A stretch of 53,896 nucleotides of DNA, from positions 31,930 to 85,825 of the forward strand of contig NZ_QVFV01000008.1 of NCBI RefSeq assembly GCF_004212215.1, in the 5' to 3' direction. Source of the DNA: Leptolyngbya iicbica LK (GTDB lineage: Bacteria > Cyanobacteriota > Cyanobacteriia > Phormidesmidales > Phormidesmidaceae). How positions within the stretch are numbered: position 1 is the first letter of the stretch; every line of letters starts with the position of its first letter. The position numbers were made by a program, and so were the translations under genes. Under the pieces are notes generated by a model that ran no database searches, was not told the DNA's origin, and saw nothing but the letters and a program-made list of their open reading frames with translations. Positions 36,390 to 45,076 of the stretch are shown piece after piece.

Positions 36390-38630
36390 CTAGAATTCGA
36401 TCGGGGTACGACGGCGGGGAGGGGTAGATTCCGCTTTAGGCGAGGCAGAACCATTCAGATCAATATCGTCTTCATCCTCAGTAACGAGGGTATCGTGGCG
36501 CATTTGTGCCGCTTTCAGGGGAATATCAGCCGCATTAATCACGCCGCCCAAGACTCGGATATCTTCTTTTTCTTCTAGTTGCTCTAACAGTTCTTTGATG
36601 ATGGGTTTCTTGGTCACTCCTGGGCGGGTGACCAAAATCAGTCCGTCGGTTTTCGGTTCCAGGAGCACCACATCATTGCTGCTGGTGAAATGGGGCGCAT
36701 CCAAAATGACAAAATCGAAACGAGCTTGCGCATCTTGTAAAAAACGTCGCATCTCACCAGAGTCAAGAATTGCGGCAGGGCTACGCTGCGGCCCTACCCC
36801 TGGAGCAATGGATAGATTTGCCACCTGTGGCACCATCCGAATCGGATCAGAAAAGCGGCCACTGTAATATTGCAGCGGCTCGGTCAAAGCCTGCTCGTCT
36901 GGCTGAATCCCCAACCGCATACACTGCGGCGGATTTCTCAGATCCATCTCAATAATTAAAGTGCGCCGACCGGTGCGAGCTGCAGCAATCCCCAAGTTAA
37001 AAGCGGTTGTGGTTTTCCCTTCGTGGAAAATGGGACTGGTGACTAGGACTGTTTTGGGAATGCGACCGTCATTAATCTCAGCACCCGACAGTTGGAGATT
37101 ACTGCGCAGACGCTCATAGATTTCAGAGCACGGATGATTCATATCGGTGATCAGGAGCGACTCACCCAGTTCGGGTTTTAACTCAGGCACCACCCCCAAT
37201 AAGGGAATTTCTTGATCTTTGAAGAGTTTGTCGAGGTCTTCGAAAATGCGGATTTTGGGATCGAGCATATCCAGCAGGAAGACTAAGCCACCGCCCAAGC
37301 CGAGGCCTACCGCGCCCCCTAAAATCAACACTAGAATCGGAGACATCGCCTCTACAGGAATGACTTCTGTTGAGGGTGGACTGGCGACTGACAGGCTGCT
37401 GACCGTTTCAGCCTCCGCAGCTTGAGCGTCAATGCGTTTAGCTTGGACTTGGTCGTAAAGGGCTCTTTTCAGCGCAACTTGCTGAGCCAGGCGATCGCGT
37501 TCCAACTGCTTGTTGGGTAAGCGAGTATAGGCTTCGCGTAACTGTTGCTCTGATTGAGCCAGTATTTGCTGTTGGGTAATTAATGCATCCCGTTGAGTTT
37601 GTAGCCCTACCAGCTGATTAGCCAGTTCAGCTCTTGCTGGGTCAAGGTTACTATTGCGGCGAATGACGTCTGCGCCAGGCACTGCAGGTGTTCGTCCACC
37701 ACCACTCAGAACTTCGGTGGCTCGCTCCTCTAAAAGCCGGTTGAATGTGTTGAGGCTTGTACGTAACTCGACGACAGTAGGATGTGCTTCTCTCAAGGTT
37801 TGCGAGAGAGTGGCTAGCTGCGATTCAGCTTGGTAAATCTGAGCACGCAAGTTTTGGATAATTGGATCGGCACTCAGAGCTGATGAAGCATAGGCGGCTT
37901 CAGGGGAGAGCCCTAGCTGGTTTTGTAAACTTTGCATCTGCGCGTCAATCGTAGCAAGCGTGATAAGGTTCTGCCGCCGCTGATTTTGGCTGGATGAAAT
38001 TTCTCCTAGCAAGCTGCCATCTAGTGCTGCCTGAATCGCTGGCCCCTCAATGCGATCGTACGCTTCCAAAGTTTGTTCTGCTTCTCGCAAATCTGCCTCG
38101 ATCGCCGGCAACCGTTCATCTAAGGCGGAAACAATGGTGCCGAGGCGGGCTCGGTTCGTAACCCGGCTCAGCTCAACCATGCCTTGAAATAGCACTGAAA
38201 GGACAGCTTCGGCCTCTTCTGGGTTTTTGGATTGGTAAGTGACATTAACGCTTTGAAGGATGTTGCCGCCCCCTTCGTCTCCGCCGCCTGTATTAATTTT
38301 GATGTTTGTACGGCTGCGGATCTGTCGAGGCGTGATTTCTAAACCACCGTTATTGAGCTGTTCGGCCACCCGTGTCAGTAAGATATCAGCCAATAAGAAG
38401 TCTTCTGTAATGATGCCTTGACCCTGCTGCTGCAGCTCAACCCCAGTCGCTGTAAAAGACACAACCGGCGTGTTTTGGACTAAAACCCCAGTTGTGCGGA
38501 ATTCCTCTTCTGGAGGGGGCTGTAGGGCCAAGATGGTGGATAACCCCAAGCCGCCCAGAAATGTGGTGATCGGCACCCATTTATAGCGCTTGAGGGCTAA
38601 GCCATATTTTTTGAGCAGGGGCATGACCAT
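36390..38630 (-). CDS. Wzz/GumC-type polysaccharide co-polymerase with BY-kinase-like domain
   Basis: About 746 residues. An N-terminal membrane helix (about 17-38) and Wzz domain precede a long periplasmic coiled-coil region (about 170-400; LREAEQTLEAYDRIEG and later QQQILAQSEQQLREAYTRLPNKQLERDRLAQQVAL), a second helix (about 420-445) and a cytoplasmic bacterial tyrosine kinase-like ATPase. Its Walker A is TSPIFHEGKTTTAFNL, Walker A' LIIEMDLRNP and Walker B FVILDAPH. The C-terminus has no Tyr cluster; it ends Ser/Pro/Arg-rich. The chosen ATG (38630) follows a TTG four codons upstream. It controls chain length or assembly of exopolysaccharide, working with the Wza-type protein encoded 87 bp upstream. 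Confidence 0.9.
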   Translation of the reverse strand: MVMPLLKKYGLALKRYKWVPITTFLGGLGLSTILALQPPPEEEFRTTGVLVQNTPVVSFTATGVELQQQGQGIITEDFLLADILLTRVAEQLNNGGLEITPRQIRSRTNIKINTGGGDEGGGNILQSVNVTYQSKNPEEAEAVLSVLFQGMVELSRVTNRARLGTIVSALDERLPAIEADLREAEQTLEAYDRIEGPAIQAALDGSLLGEISSSQNQRRQNLITLATIDAQMQSLQNQLGLSPEAAYASSALSADPIIQNLRAQIYQAESQLATLSQTLREAHPTVVELRTSLNTFNRLLEERATEVLSGGGRTPAVPGADVIRRNSNLDPARAELANQLVGLQTQRDALITQQQILAQSEQQLREAYTRLPNKQLERDRLAQQVALKRALYDQVQAKRIDAQAAEAETVSSLSVASPPSTEVIPVEAMSPILVLILGGAVGLGLGGGLVFLLDMLDPKIRIFEDLDKLFKDQEIPLLGVVPELKPELGESLLITDMNHPCSEIYERLRSNLQLSGAEINDGRIPKTVLVTSPIFHEGKTTTAFNLGIAAARTGRRTLIIEMDLRNPPQCMRLGIQPDEQALTEPLQYYSGRFSDPIRMVPQVANLSIAPGVGPQRSPAAILDSGEMRRFLQDAQARFDFVILDAPHFTSSNDVVLLEPKTDGLILVTRPGVTKKPIIKELLEQLEEKEDIRVLGGVINAADIPLKAAQMRHDTLVTEDEDDIDLNGSASPKAESTPPRRRTPIEF

Positions 38631-38717
38631 GGCAGCAGGCAATCAATAAAGAATCAAGAAAGCAATTATCAGGCGTTAATGAGGTGGTTAAAGCAGTCCT
38701 CGCTTTGGCATAAATAT

Positions 38718-40079
38718 CTAAGGTTGGAAAAGATTAGTTGCCGAATCTGATAAAGAATCAAAGAAGAGTAGAAACCCAAGGACGTCTCGGAAGGGTTGCG
38801 TAAAGGTATTTAGAGCATACGATACTCTCGCGAGTAAGGACCGGTTGACAATGATCACGTCATTTTGCTGCAAGGGCGGATTTTCCGCTGGGATGCCTCG
38901 GAACGCATCATGGCCATCGATCAATGTCGTAACGGCCCGGCCCGCAGTTTCATCAAACCGGACTAAGGCAATTTCACCCAGGTTAGAGGCATCGGCGTTG
39001 ACGCCGGTGCGGACCAATGCGTCCGCAAACCGACTGCCATTAGGCAAGTCAACGGCAGACAGAATGCCGCCATTTGGCCCGTAATTCAAGAGACGGACAG
39101 TAATGGTTGGAGTGGCCAGAGTTGAACGAGCCACTAAGGCCTGGTCGTACTCATCTAAAGCGGCTGGATCTAAGCGTTCGACGAAGATGACATCACCATC
39201 TTGCAGGGCAATGTTCGGTAAGGCGTCGCCGTCCTTTAGGGGGGTAAAGAGATCGAGATTGCGCTCTAAAAGTTGACCATCGGGGAGTCGCCGTTGAACG
39301 ATGACGGACCGTAAATCAGCCGTGTTGGTCGTGCCCCCAGCCGTGAGCAACGCCGATGCAATTTGGGGAGCACCTAGCGGATAGTAGCCGGGACGCACCA
39401 CTTCTCCCAAGATGGTGACTTCGACGCCGCGCTGAGCCACGAGCGTCAAACTGACGTCAGGGTTTATAACATACTGGTTAAAAATATCCGTGATCAGGGC
39501 GGCTGATTGGTCGAGGGTGAGACCGTTAAAGGAGACAACCCCCTGTAGCGGGACAATGACATTGCCTTGAATATCAAGGGTTGCTTGAAAGCTCAAGTCA
39601 GGAAACTGACGCACATTAACAAAGAACGCATCTCCTGGCCCGAGCCGATACGTATCAAAATCAGGCTCTTGGGGACGACCGAGCAGGCTATCGACGACCG
39701 GGTCGACTCCCGGCTCTGGTAACGGCTGTCGGGCTGGTAGGGGTGCCGTGAAATTGGGGTCAGGGGTGATTTCAAGCGTTGGTGCGGCACTGTCGGTCGC
39801 GGAAGAGGGCACTTGACCAGTGGTGGGGGAGGTCGCCTCGGTCGCCGTGGGTGACAGCGATCGCTCTGTGGTGGCCCGATGCGTTTGCCCATAATCTGTA
39901 TTGGCAAGTTGCCAGTCAGCTGTCGTGGTGGCATGGTTAGCCTGATCACGACCATTGGCCGCGATCGCCTCCATGCCGCCGCCCCAAATGAGCAGGGTCG
40001 ACAAGGTGCCAGCGGTTAGCCAACGGCAGGAGGCTAGCCTCGCATTCTGTTGGTCACAATGGTTTGCAGCCATACCCAT
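38718..40079 (-). CDS. Wza/GumB-type polysaccharide export outer-membrane protein (SLBB domains)
   Basis: About 453 residues. A signal peptide is visible (WLTAGTLSTLLIWGGGMEAIAA), followed by a Thr/Ser-rich low-complexity linker (about 45-120). The polysaccharide-export domain starts at YRLGPGDAFFVNVRQFPDLSFQATLDIQGNVIVPLQG, then SLBB repeats (about 215-400) with EVTILGEVVRPGYYPLG and GDVIFVERLD. The C-terminus has a hydrophobic segment. It forms the outer-membrane exit for exopolysaccharide. The GTA/ATG region offers several starts; the ATG at 40079 is used. It lies between the exosortase-associated gene and the Wzz/BY-kinase gene, all on the minus strand. Confidence 0.91.
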   Translation of the reverse strand: MGMAANHCDQQNARLASCRWLTAGTLSTLLIWGGGMEAIAANGRDQANHATTTADWQLANTDYGQTHRATTERSLSPTATEATSPTTGQVPSSATDSAAPTLEITPDPNFTAPLPARQPLPEPGVDPVVDSLLGRPQEPDFDTYRLGPGDAFFVNVRQFPDLSFQATLDIQGNVIVPLQGVVSFNGLTLDQSAALITDIFNQYVINPDVSLTLVAQRGVEVTILGEVVRPGYYPLGAPQIASALLTAGGTTNTADLRSVIVQRRLPDGQLLERNLDLFTPLKDGDALPNIALQDGDVIFVERLDPAALDEYDQALVARSTLATPTITVRLLNYGPNGGILSAVDLPNGSRFADALVRTGVNADASNLGEIALVRFDETAGRAVTTLIDGHDAFRGIPAENPPLQQNDVIIVNRSLLARVSYALNTFTQPFRDVLGFLLFFDSLSDSATNLFQP

Positions 40080-40312
40080 TACATTCGACCTGGTCAATAA
40101 CTTTTTCCAATAGGTTCTAAAAATGCTAAACGTTTTTGCGCGTTGCAGAGCATTGTCTTCATTTACCTTTTTCAGAACTTGAATCAGGGTTCGGGACAGT
40201 TCTGTCGTTGGTAGCGGTGAGCCAGCACCAGGATATCGGCACCGGGTAGATATGTCGATTCTGGCACATCACCGCTTGGCAGGGGTGGCGATCGCGCTCC
40301 AACAACTCAGGA

Positions 40313-41044
40313 TTAGCCATCGCTAGAGAAGGTGGTCGTCAACAGTCCTTGTTGCACCGCTTGGGCAATCTCAGTGACCGTGGCGGTATGGCTGCGAATG
40401 TCGCCCACCGGTTCAATGGGTAGCAAAATGCTGACGGCGACCCAGGGGAGCCGCTGCCGCTGTTGCCACTGTTGCACCTGATCGGCCCAAAACCACTTGC
40501 CAGGCGCAAAGTGACCGCCGCTTGGCCAGGCATACCACTGCATCACGGCAAACGTATTGCGGGTGTCGATACCCCGTAAATATTGAGTCGTCACTGATAA
40601 TGGGTCCGCAGTCCCAGATTCGGGAGCGAGCTGCCAGCGCACCTGATGGCGATTATCCACTTGCCAACTTTGTGCGCCTCGTAAATCGACCCACTCGACT
40701 TCGGGTTGCTGGTCCCCCGATCGCTGCGGACGGAGCAAGAGCCCAAAGGTTTCCCCTGGGGCATCAGTGCCCCCTACCTGACGATATTCGGCTAGGGTCC
40801 AGCGATCGCCACCAATGGGTACCTCTTGATAAAACGTGTTTTCCCAACCGGGAACCGCGAGGGGCTCTTCTAAGAGGGTTCGGAGTTCTTCTAAGTGGGG
40901 GACGGGGAGTTCACTACTCCAGGGCCACTGACCGCTGAAATAACTGGGCAACGCTGCGATCGCCACAATGGCTGCGAGCATCGCAATGAGGCCCCACTGA
41001 ACCAAGGAGCGTGGTTTAGGTCTGGTTTGGGCAGCGTCAGCCAT
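40313..41044 (-). CDS. Cyanoexosortase B system-associated protein
   Basis: A 243-residue protein with one N-terminal membrane helix (about 15-35; LVQWGLIAMLAAIVAIAALPSYF) and an exported domain. GWENTFYQEVPIGGDRWTLAEYRQVG, SVTTQYLRGIDTRNTFAVMQWYAWPSGGHFAPGKWFWADQ and PWVAVSILLPIEPVGDI resemble the EpsI/exosortase-accessory fold that accompanies cyanoexosortase B. It probably assists PEP-CTERM substrate processing or EPS release. AAAGGAGG lies 9 nt before the ATG. It is the gene next after the exosortase, gap 32 bp. Family assignment is from recollection plus context. Confidence 0.82.
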   Translation of the reverse strand: MADAAQTRPKPRSLVQWGLIAMLAAIVAIAALPSYFSGQWPWSSELPVPHLEELRTLLEEPLAVPGWENTFYQEVPIGGDRWTLAEYRQVGGTDAPGETFGLLLRPQRSGDQQPEVEWVDLRGAQSWQVDNRHQVRWQLAPESGTADPLSVTTQYLRGIDTRNTFAVMQWYAWPSGGHFAPGKWFWADQVQQWQQRQRLPWVAVSILLPIEPVGDIRSHTATVTEIAQAVQQGLLTTTFSSDG

Positions 41045-41076
41045 GAATGAGAGCCTCCTTTGGATGAGAATGCGGG

Positions 41077-41979
41077 CTAGACCGCTGTTTCAGATTTGAT
41101 TTCAAGCGATAACTGCGACGGCACGTAAGTTTGGATGAGTCGCAAAATGAAGATCAGCGAAAGTAGCATGAGAGCAGAGTAAAGGTCACCGCCCCAGCTG
41201 TCGTGTAACCAGGCAAACGCGGCTTTGTTGCCCACTCCGTGAAAGTAGCTCAGTAAGGCATTGCGAATGATATTGCCAGAGACGCTGACGCCTACCGTGG
41301 CGAGCAAAAAGAGGATGGTGCGCAGCCGCGATCGCCACACATCGTTCCAGTAAATCAGCATCAAAGCCACGTATAGACTGGTGAACAGCATTTTAAGGCC
41401 CGCGCAGTGAGGCGCGACTTCCACCATCTGGTCGTTGACTCGCAAATAGATCTGATCCACGGTGACATCAATGCCCGCTTGCATCAGCAAAAAGCCCGCC
41501 ACACTGGCAATAAAGCTTTGCAACGGCAAGATGTACGGCTCAATCAAGTAAGGCAGTTGGCTCGGGGTGGCGAGGGCGACAAGAGCCAGGGGAAAGCCCA
41601 TTAGCTTGAGTCCAGGCCAGCCCTTGAGCGTCATACAAAGACCCGCAAGCATCAGCGGAAACGAAATGTTCATCCAGTCGGACAGTTGACTCAGATAAAG
41701 AGCACTGGCCATGGCCAACAAGCCAATGCCCGATGGATGTAGCTGATCGGGCAGTTCGCGCCACTGGGGGCGCAGGCTCCAAGCCAAATAAGCGGCAAAG
41801 GGTAAGCCAATCAACCCATGACTAAAATATTCGTGCTGAATGCTGATGGACTTATTCAGCCAGCCATCGACCCAATGCCAGAGCAGGGGGCCATACATCA
41901 CGGCCAATAGGCCCATCAGGGCGATCGATAAGGGGGCCAGTGACCCACGAGATTTGAGTACAGATGTCTTCAACGTCAT
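41077..41979 (-). CDS. crtB: Cyanoexosortase B (PEP-CTERM sorting transpeptidase)
   Basis: A 300-residue integral membrane protein with about eight hydrophobic helices. The exosortase triad is recognisable: Cys192 in APHCAGLKML, Arg239 in SGNIIRNALL and His259 in FAWLHDSWGGDLYS. The usual active-site CSG is CAG here, although the cysteine is kept. It would recognise PEP-CTERM tails, cut them and transfer the protein to a surface polysaccharide or lipid. In operon order degT - exosortase - associated protein - wza - wzz, it sits among exopolysaccharide genes, as this family typically does. The symbol crtB follows cyanoexosortase usage and is unrelated to phytoene synthase. Confidence 0.87.
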   Translation of the reverse strand: MTLKTSVLKSRGSLAPLSIALMGLLAVMYGPLLWHWVDGWLNKSISIQHEYFSHGLIGLPFAAYLAWSLRPQWRELPDQLHPSGIGLLAMASALYLSQLSDWMNISFPLMLAGLCMTLKGWPGLKLMGFPLALVALATPSQLPYLIEPYILPLQSFIASVAGFLLMQAGIDVTVDQIYLRVNDQMVEVAPHCAGLKMLFTSLYVALMLIYWNDVWRSRLRTILFLLATVGVSVSGNIIRNALLSYFHGVGNKAAFAWLHDSWGGDLYSALMLLSLIFILRLIQTYVPSQLSLEIKSETAV

Positions 41980-41988
41980 AGGTCGGAT

Positions 41989-43176
41989 TTATTTGACTGA
42001 CAACACAGTGGACGATGCGGGCAGGTTGGCACCTGAGTTCATGGCTTGGGCGATCGCGTCAATCACCCGGTCGGCTTGCTCTAACGTCATACCGGGGAAC
42101 ATGGGGAGTGACAGGATTTCTTGCGATAACGCCTCTGACATGGGGAAATCACCGGCTTGATATCCCAACGACTGAAACGCCGGCTGGAGGTGACAAGGCA
42201 CTGGGTAGTGAATGCCGCTTTGAATCTGTTGTTCCTCGAGCGCGAGTTGTAGGGCGGTGCGATCGAGAGGGCAGTCGGCGGTGATGCGCACGACATAGAG
42301 GTGGTAGACATGCCCGGTGCCGCTGTCGTTGCGCATGGGAATGATGCCGAACTCTCGCAGACTGGCCAAGCGTTCGTCGTAGTGTTGGGCGATGCGATTG
42401 CGGGCTTGATTCCATTCCCGCAGGTAGGGAAGTTTGAGGCCCAAAACTGATGCCTGTAGGGTATCTAAGCGACTGTTGGTGCCTTGAGGCTCGGTATGGA
42501 AATACTTGCGGACGGCACCGTAGTTGCGTAGCGATCGCGTCGTTTGGGCGACGAGGGCTTCTTGAGTCAACAACATGCCGCCGTCGCCAATGGCCCCCAA
42601 GTTTTTGCTGGGATAGAAGCTAAAAGCCGCCGCCATGCCGATGCTGCCTGCCGTAACGCCTTCCCGCTGGGCTAGGTGAGCTTGGGCGGCATCTTCAAAA
42701 ATCAGTAAATTATGGCGTTCGGCCAAGGCTTTGAGGCCGCTGGGGGAAACCATTTGTCCATATAAATGGACGGGGACAATCGCTCGCGTTTTGGGTGTGA
42801 TAGCAGCTTCAGCGGCGGTTAAATCAATCAACGCCGTCTCGCGATCGCAGTCCACAAAGATGGGCGTAGCGCCGCTGCGCAAAATGCCGATGAGTGTGGC
42901 GACAAAGGTGTTGGCGGGCAGTAAGACTTCATCCCCTTCACCAATGCCGCAGGCCGAGAGGCCGAGGGCGATCGCATCCGTGCCACAGCCCACGCCGACC
43001 CCATGCTGCGCTCCCGAAGCCGCCGCAAAGGCGGCTTCTAACTCTTTGACGGCTTGCCCTAAAACAAAATCACCGCGACTCAAAACTGCGGTTAAGGCAG
43101 CTTGCATCTCGTCTTGAATCTGGTCGTGTTGCCAGGACAGATCGACAAACGGAATTAATTCTCTGGGTTTAGTCAT
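41989..43176 (-). CDS. DegT/DnrJ/EryC1/StrS-family sugar aminotransferase
   Basis: A 395-residue PLP-dependent aminotransferase that probably aminates a nucleotide-keto-sugar for surface polysaccharide. The N-terminal IPFVDLSWQHDQI and GVGVGCGTDAIALGLSACGIGEGDEVLLPANTFVATL are hallmarks. The PLP phosphate/ring site is EDAAQAHLA, and the Schiff-base Lys is in FYPSKNLGAIGDGGM (about residue 190). RLDTLQASVLGLKLPYLREWNQARNRIAQHYDERL follows, with GIHYPVPCHLQPAFQSLGY near the C-terminus. It is the first gene of the minus-strand cluster and ends 9 bp before the exosortase start. Confidence 0.93.
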   Translation of the reverse strand: MTKPRELIPFVDLSWQHDQIQDEMQAALTAVLSRGDFVLGQAVKELEAAFAAASGAQHGVGVGCGTDAIALGLSACGIGEGDEVLLPANTFVATLIGILRSGATPIFVDCDRETALIDLTAAEAAITPKTRAIVPVHLYGQMVSPSGLKALAERHNLLIFEDAAQAHLAQREGVTAGSIGMAAAFSFYPSKNLGAIGDGGMLLTQEALVAQTTRSLRNYGAVRKYFHTEPQGTNSRLDTLQASVLGLKLPYLREWNQARNRIAQHYDERLASLREFGIIPMRNDSGTGHVYHLYVVRITADCPLDRTALQLALEEQQIQSGIHYPVPCHLQPAFQSLGYQAGDFPMSEALSQEILSLPMFPGMTLEQADRVIDAIAQAMNSGANLPASSTVLSVK

Positions 43177-43568
43177 AAGAAATATCGGTGTTTAAGGGCA
43201 AGCGATAGCAGATAAATAGGCCAGCCAATCGATTGAGGGCAATTGCGACAATTTGCAGGCGGGCTGCTTTGCTAAAGAACCTAAGAGCAGTTTGATTTCC
43301 TCCGCTCGCGTCATCCAGTCAGCGATATCAAAGATCAATCATTAACAGCAATTCAGGCATTAGATGTATTTTTGATGTTAGTGATCGTCACCAACGTTGA
43401 TGGCAATTGCTATAGTGATTCGCAGTTTTATTACAGAATTAGTCGCTTTCTTGATAAAGTCTCCATGAATGTTGAGGGCAATCTCGCATCAACAAGTTGG
43501 CTTTAGGGTGCCCGGAGTTGTCTCGCTTGCAACAATCTCAACGTGTTTCCTCGGAGGATGCTGCCATC
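43177..43568. other. Divergent spacer upstream of the exosortase/EPS cluster
   Basis: About 390 bp with the promoters of the minus-strand cluster and of the small conserved plus-strand gene. A frame upstream of 43569 stays open to 43497 but the ATG at 43569 is better. No gene or repeat is recognised. Confidence 0.45.
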
Positions 43569-43907
43569 ATGGACTTTGATACTGCACGTCGGTTTGTGCT
43601 GGCCCAGACCCTAGCACCAGTGCCAGGACAAACCCCCTTCATCGATTGTTTGCGGCGTGGCGAAGCGCCAGTGCCGGGACAGGTGACGTCGCTGTTGCTG
43701 GCGCTCAAAACGCTGGCTCAGGGACTGAAAAAGGAACCGATGATTGAGCGATCGCTGGGGCATGCACTGTTTATCCTGACGTATGAAAGTCGGCAGCTCT
43801 ATCTCCAGGGCAAGACCCAAAACGTTGACTGGCCACCTTTGTTAGACGACGACCTCAGTCGGATTGCGGTGGCAGTTGAGCAAATTTGGGCCGACGCTGC
43901 GACCTGA
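43569..43907 (+). CDS. Small conserved cyanobacterial protein
   Basis: A soluble helical protein of 112 residues: MDFDTARRFVLAQ, then a short Pro-rich loop, RLRRGEAPVPGQVTSLLLALKTLAQGLK-like middle (CLRRGEAPVPGQVTSLLLALK), and HALFILTYESRQLYLQGKTQNVDWPPLLDDDLSRIAVAVEQIW. This pattern is widespread in cyanobacteria, where it is sometimes labelled dethiobiotin synthetase without support; no P-loop is present here. Function unknown. It is convergent with the small membrane protein gene. The start is chosen at the ATG that begins the conserved pattern. Confidence 0.78.
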   Translation: MDFDTARRFVLAQTLAPVPGQTPFIDCLRRGEAPVPGQVTSLLLALKTLAQGLKKEPMIERSLGHALFILTYESRQLYLQGKTQNVDWPPLLDDDLSRIAVAVEQIWADAAT

Positions 43908-43941
43908 TTGCCCTGTGGTTGCCCTTGCCCGATGTGGTTGG

Positions 43942-44250
43942 TCATTCTGGTAAGCGGCGAGATCGCAACCCGACCCAGAGCGCCCACAGCGTTGTGATCA
44001 GCAAAACCGGATAAATCAACAGCAGATCGACGCGAATATTGGCTTCGGGAGTCCGCACCAAAATCAGCCATTCCCAAAGGGCGAAGGTGGCCCAGAGACC
44101 GGTGGCCCACAGCAGGGGCCAAGGCCAGCGTCGCCGCGCCCAGCCCAGCACTCCAAACATCGCGAGGAGCACCGTGGCGACCGCGATGCTGCGCTCGGGA
44201 TGCGCGATCAACGGTTTGATAGGGGTAAAGAATAAACCGAGCCAGTCCAT
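43942..44250 (-). CDS. Small membrane protein with three helices
   Basis: A 102-residue protein. Three hydrophobic segments are visible (about residues 22-38, 43-62 and 70-95: SIAVATVLLAMFGVLGWA, LLWATGLWATFALWEWLILV, VDLLLIYPVLLITTLWALWVGL), separated by Arg/Trp-rich turns. It ends in the basic RSRRLPE. The ATG at 44250 (MDWLGLFFTPIK) is preferred to an upstream start at 44310. It does not match a family I can name. Proteins of this kind are common next to lipoprotein genes but no link is proven. Confidence 0.7.
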   Translation of the reverse strand: MDWLGLFFTPIKPLIAHPERSIAVATVLLAMFGVLGWARRRWPWPLLWATGLWATFALWEWLILVRTPEANIRVDLLLIYPVLLITTLWALWVGLRSRRLPE

Positions 44251-44322
44251 GATGTCTCCTGGGCGATCGCGCTCCACGTTGCTCTGCCACAGCCAACGTT
44301 TTGGCCTCAAAGCACCGGGCTT

Positions 44323-44937
44323 CTACTCGGAGGTCGTGATGGGTAAGAGATTGGCATCAAACTCCAGGCTATCGAGCACGGTATTGGCGGCGGGCCAAAA
44401 CTCGTCAGCCATCTCGGCGGGATACAGCACCACTACTTGAATGGGCTGCCCAGCCGCTTGACCAATCAAGATATGGCCGGACTGCTCCATGTCGGTGCTG
44501 ATGTCGAACACCATCTCAAACCAGGGATAGGGAAACTCTGAAGCCGTGTCGGCACGGGAGCCGTCCAAAGTCCAGCCATTGTTTTCGATCAGACCGTTGG
44601 GGCCAGTGATGAAGTCCATCAGGTCGCCTGTGTCCGAGGTATTGGCAGGCAAAAAGACGCTGACTTCCGCATCGTCGAGGGCGTTGCCCTGGGGCGTAAA
44701 GGTAAAGAAGACGCCAACGCCTTCGCCACTGCCTGTGCCCATCACGGTCATGGTGTCGGGGTACTGAGCGGTGACGGGGATATTTTCGGCGGGGCCATCG
44801 TAGGTCAATAGCGCCGCTGGGGCGGTGCTTTCGGTGCTAGTTTCAGAGGGCTCGGAACCGGTCTCCGGTGCGGTGCAGGCGGTGCCCGCAAGCAGCAGAA
44901 GGCCAACGGTGGCGAGGGGCAAAAAGACTTTTTTCAT
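44323..44937 (-). CDS. Lipoprotein of unknown function
   Basis: A 204-residue exported lipoprotein. MKKVFLPLATVGLLLLAGTAC is a textbook type II signal; the lipobox Cys is residue 21. A Thr/Ser/Glu linker follows, then one globular domain: PVTAQYPDTMTVMGTGSGEGVGVFFTF, EVSVFLPANTSDTGDLMDFI, LIENNGWTLDGS, WFEMVFDISTDMEQSGHILIGQAAGQPIQVVVLYPAEMADEFWPAANTVLDSL. The C-terminal segment resembles domains seen in other lipoproteins that bind envelope components, but I assign no function. It is followed on the same strand by the small membrane protein. Confidence 0.82.
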   Translation of the reverse strand: MKKVFLPLATVGLLLLAGTACTAPETGSEPSETSTESTAPAALLTYDGPAENIPVTAQYPDTMTVMGTGSGEGVGVFFTFTPQGNALDDAEVSVFLPANTSDTGDLMDFITGPNGLIENNGWTLDGSRADTASEFPYPWFEMVFDISTDMEQSGHILIGQAAGQPIQVVVLYPAEMADEFWPAANTVLDSLEFDANLLPITTSE

Positions 44938-45076
44938 GATGACAACTTCACGATACAAAAAGACATTGGGTGTTCTCATTCAAAAATGCAGCAAATGCAC
45001 CCCCACCGCCGCTGGCAGCCGAGTTTTTTGGCTACCAGCGATGTATCTGATGCTGCTCCAGGATGCTATGTGGGCT

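Noticed and set aside
43569-43907. Dethiobiotin synthetase label for the small conserved protein
   Set aside because: There is no P-loop or other dethiobiotin synthetase motif, and the protein is too short.
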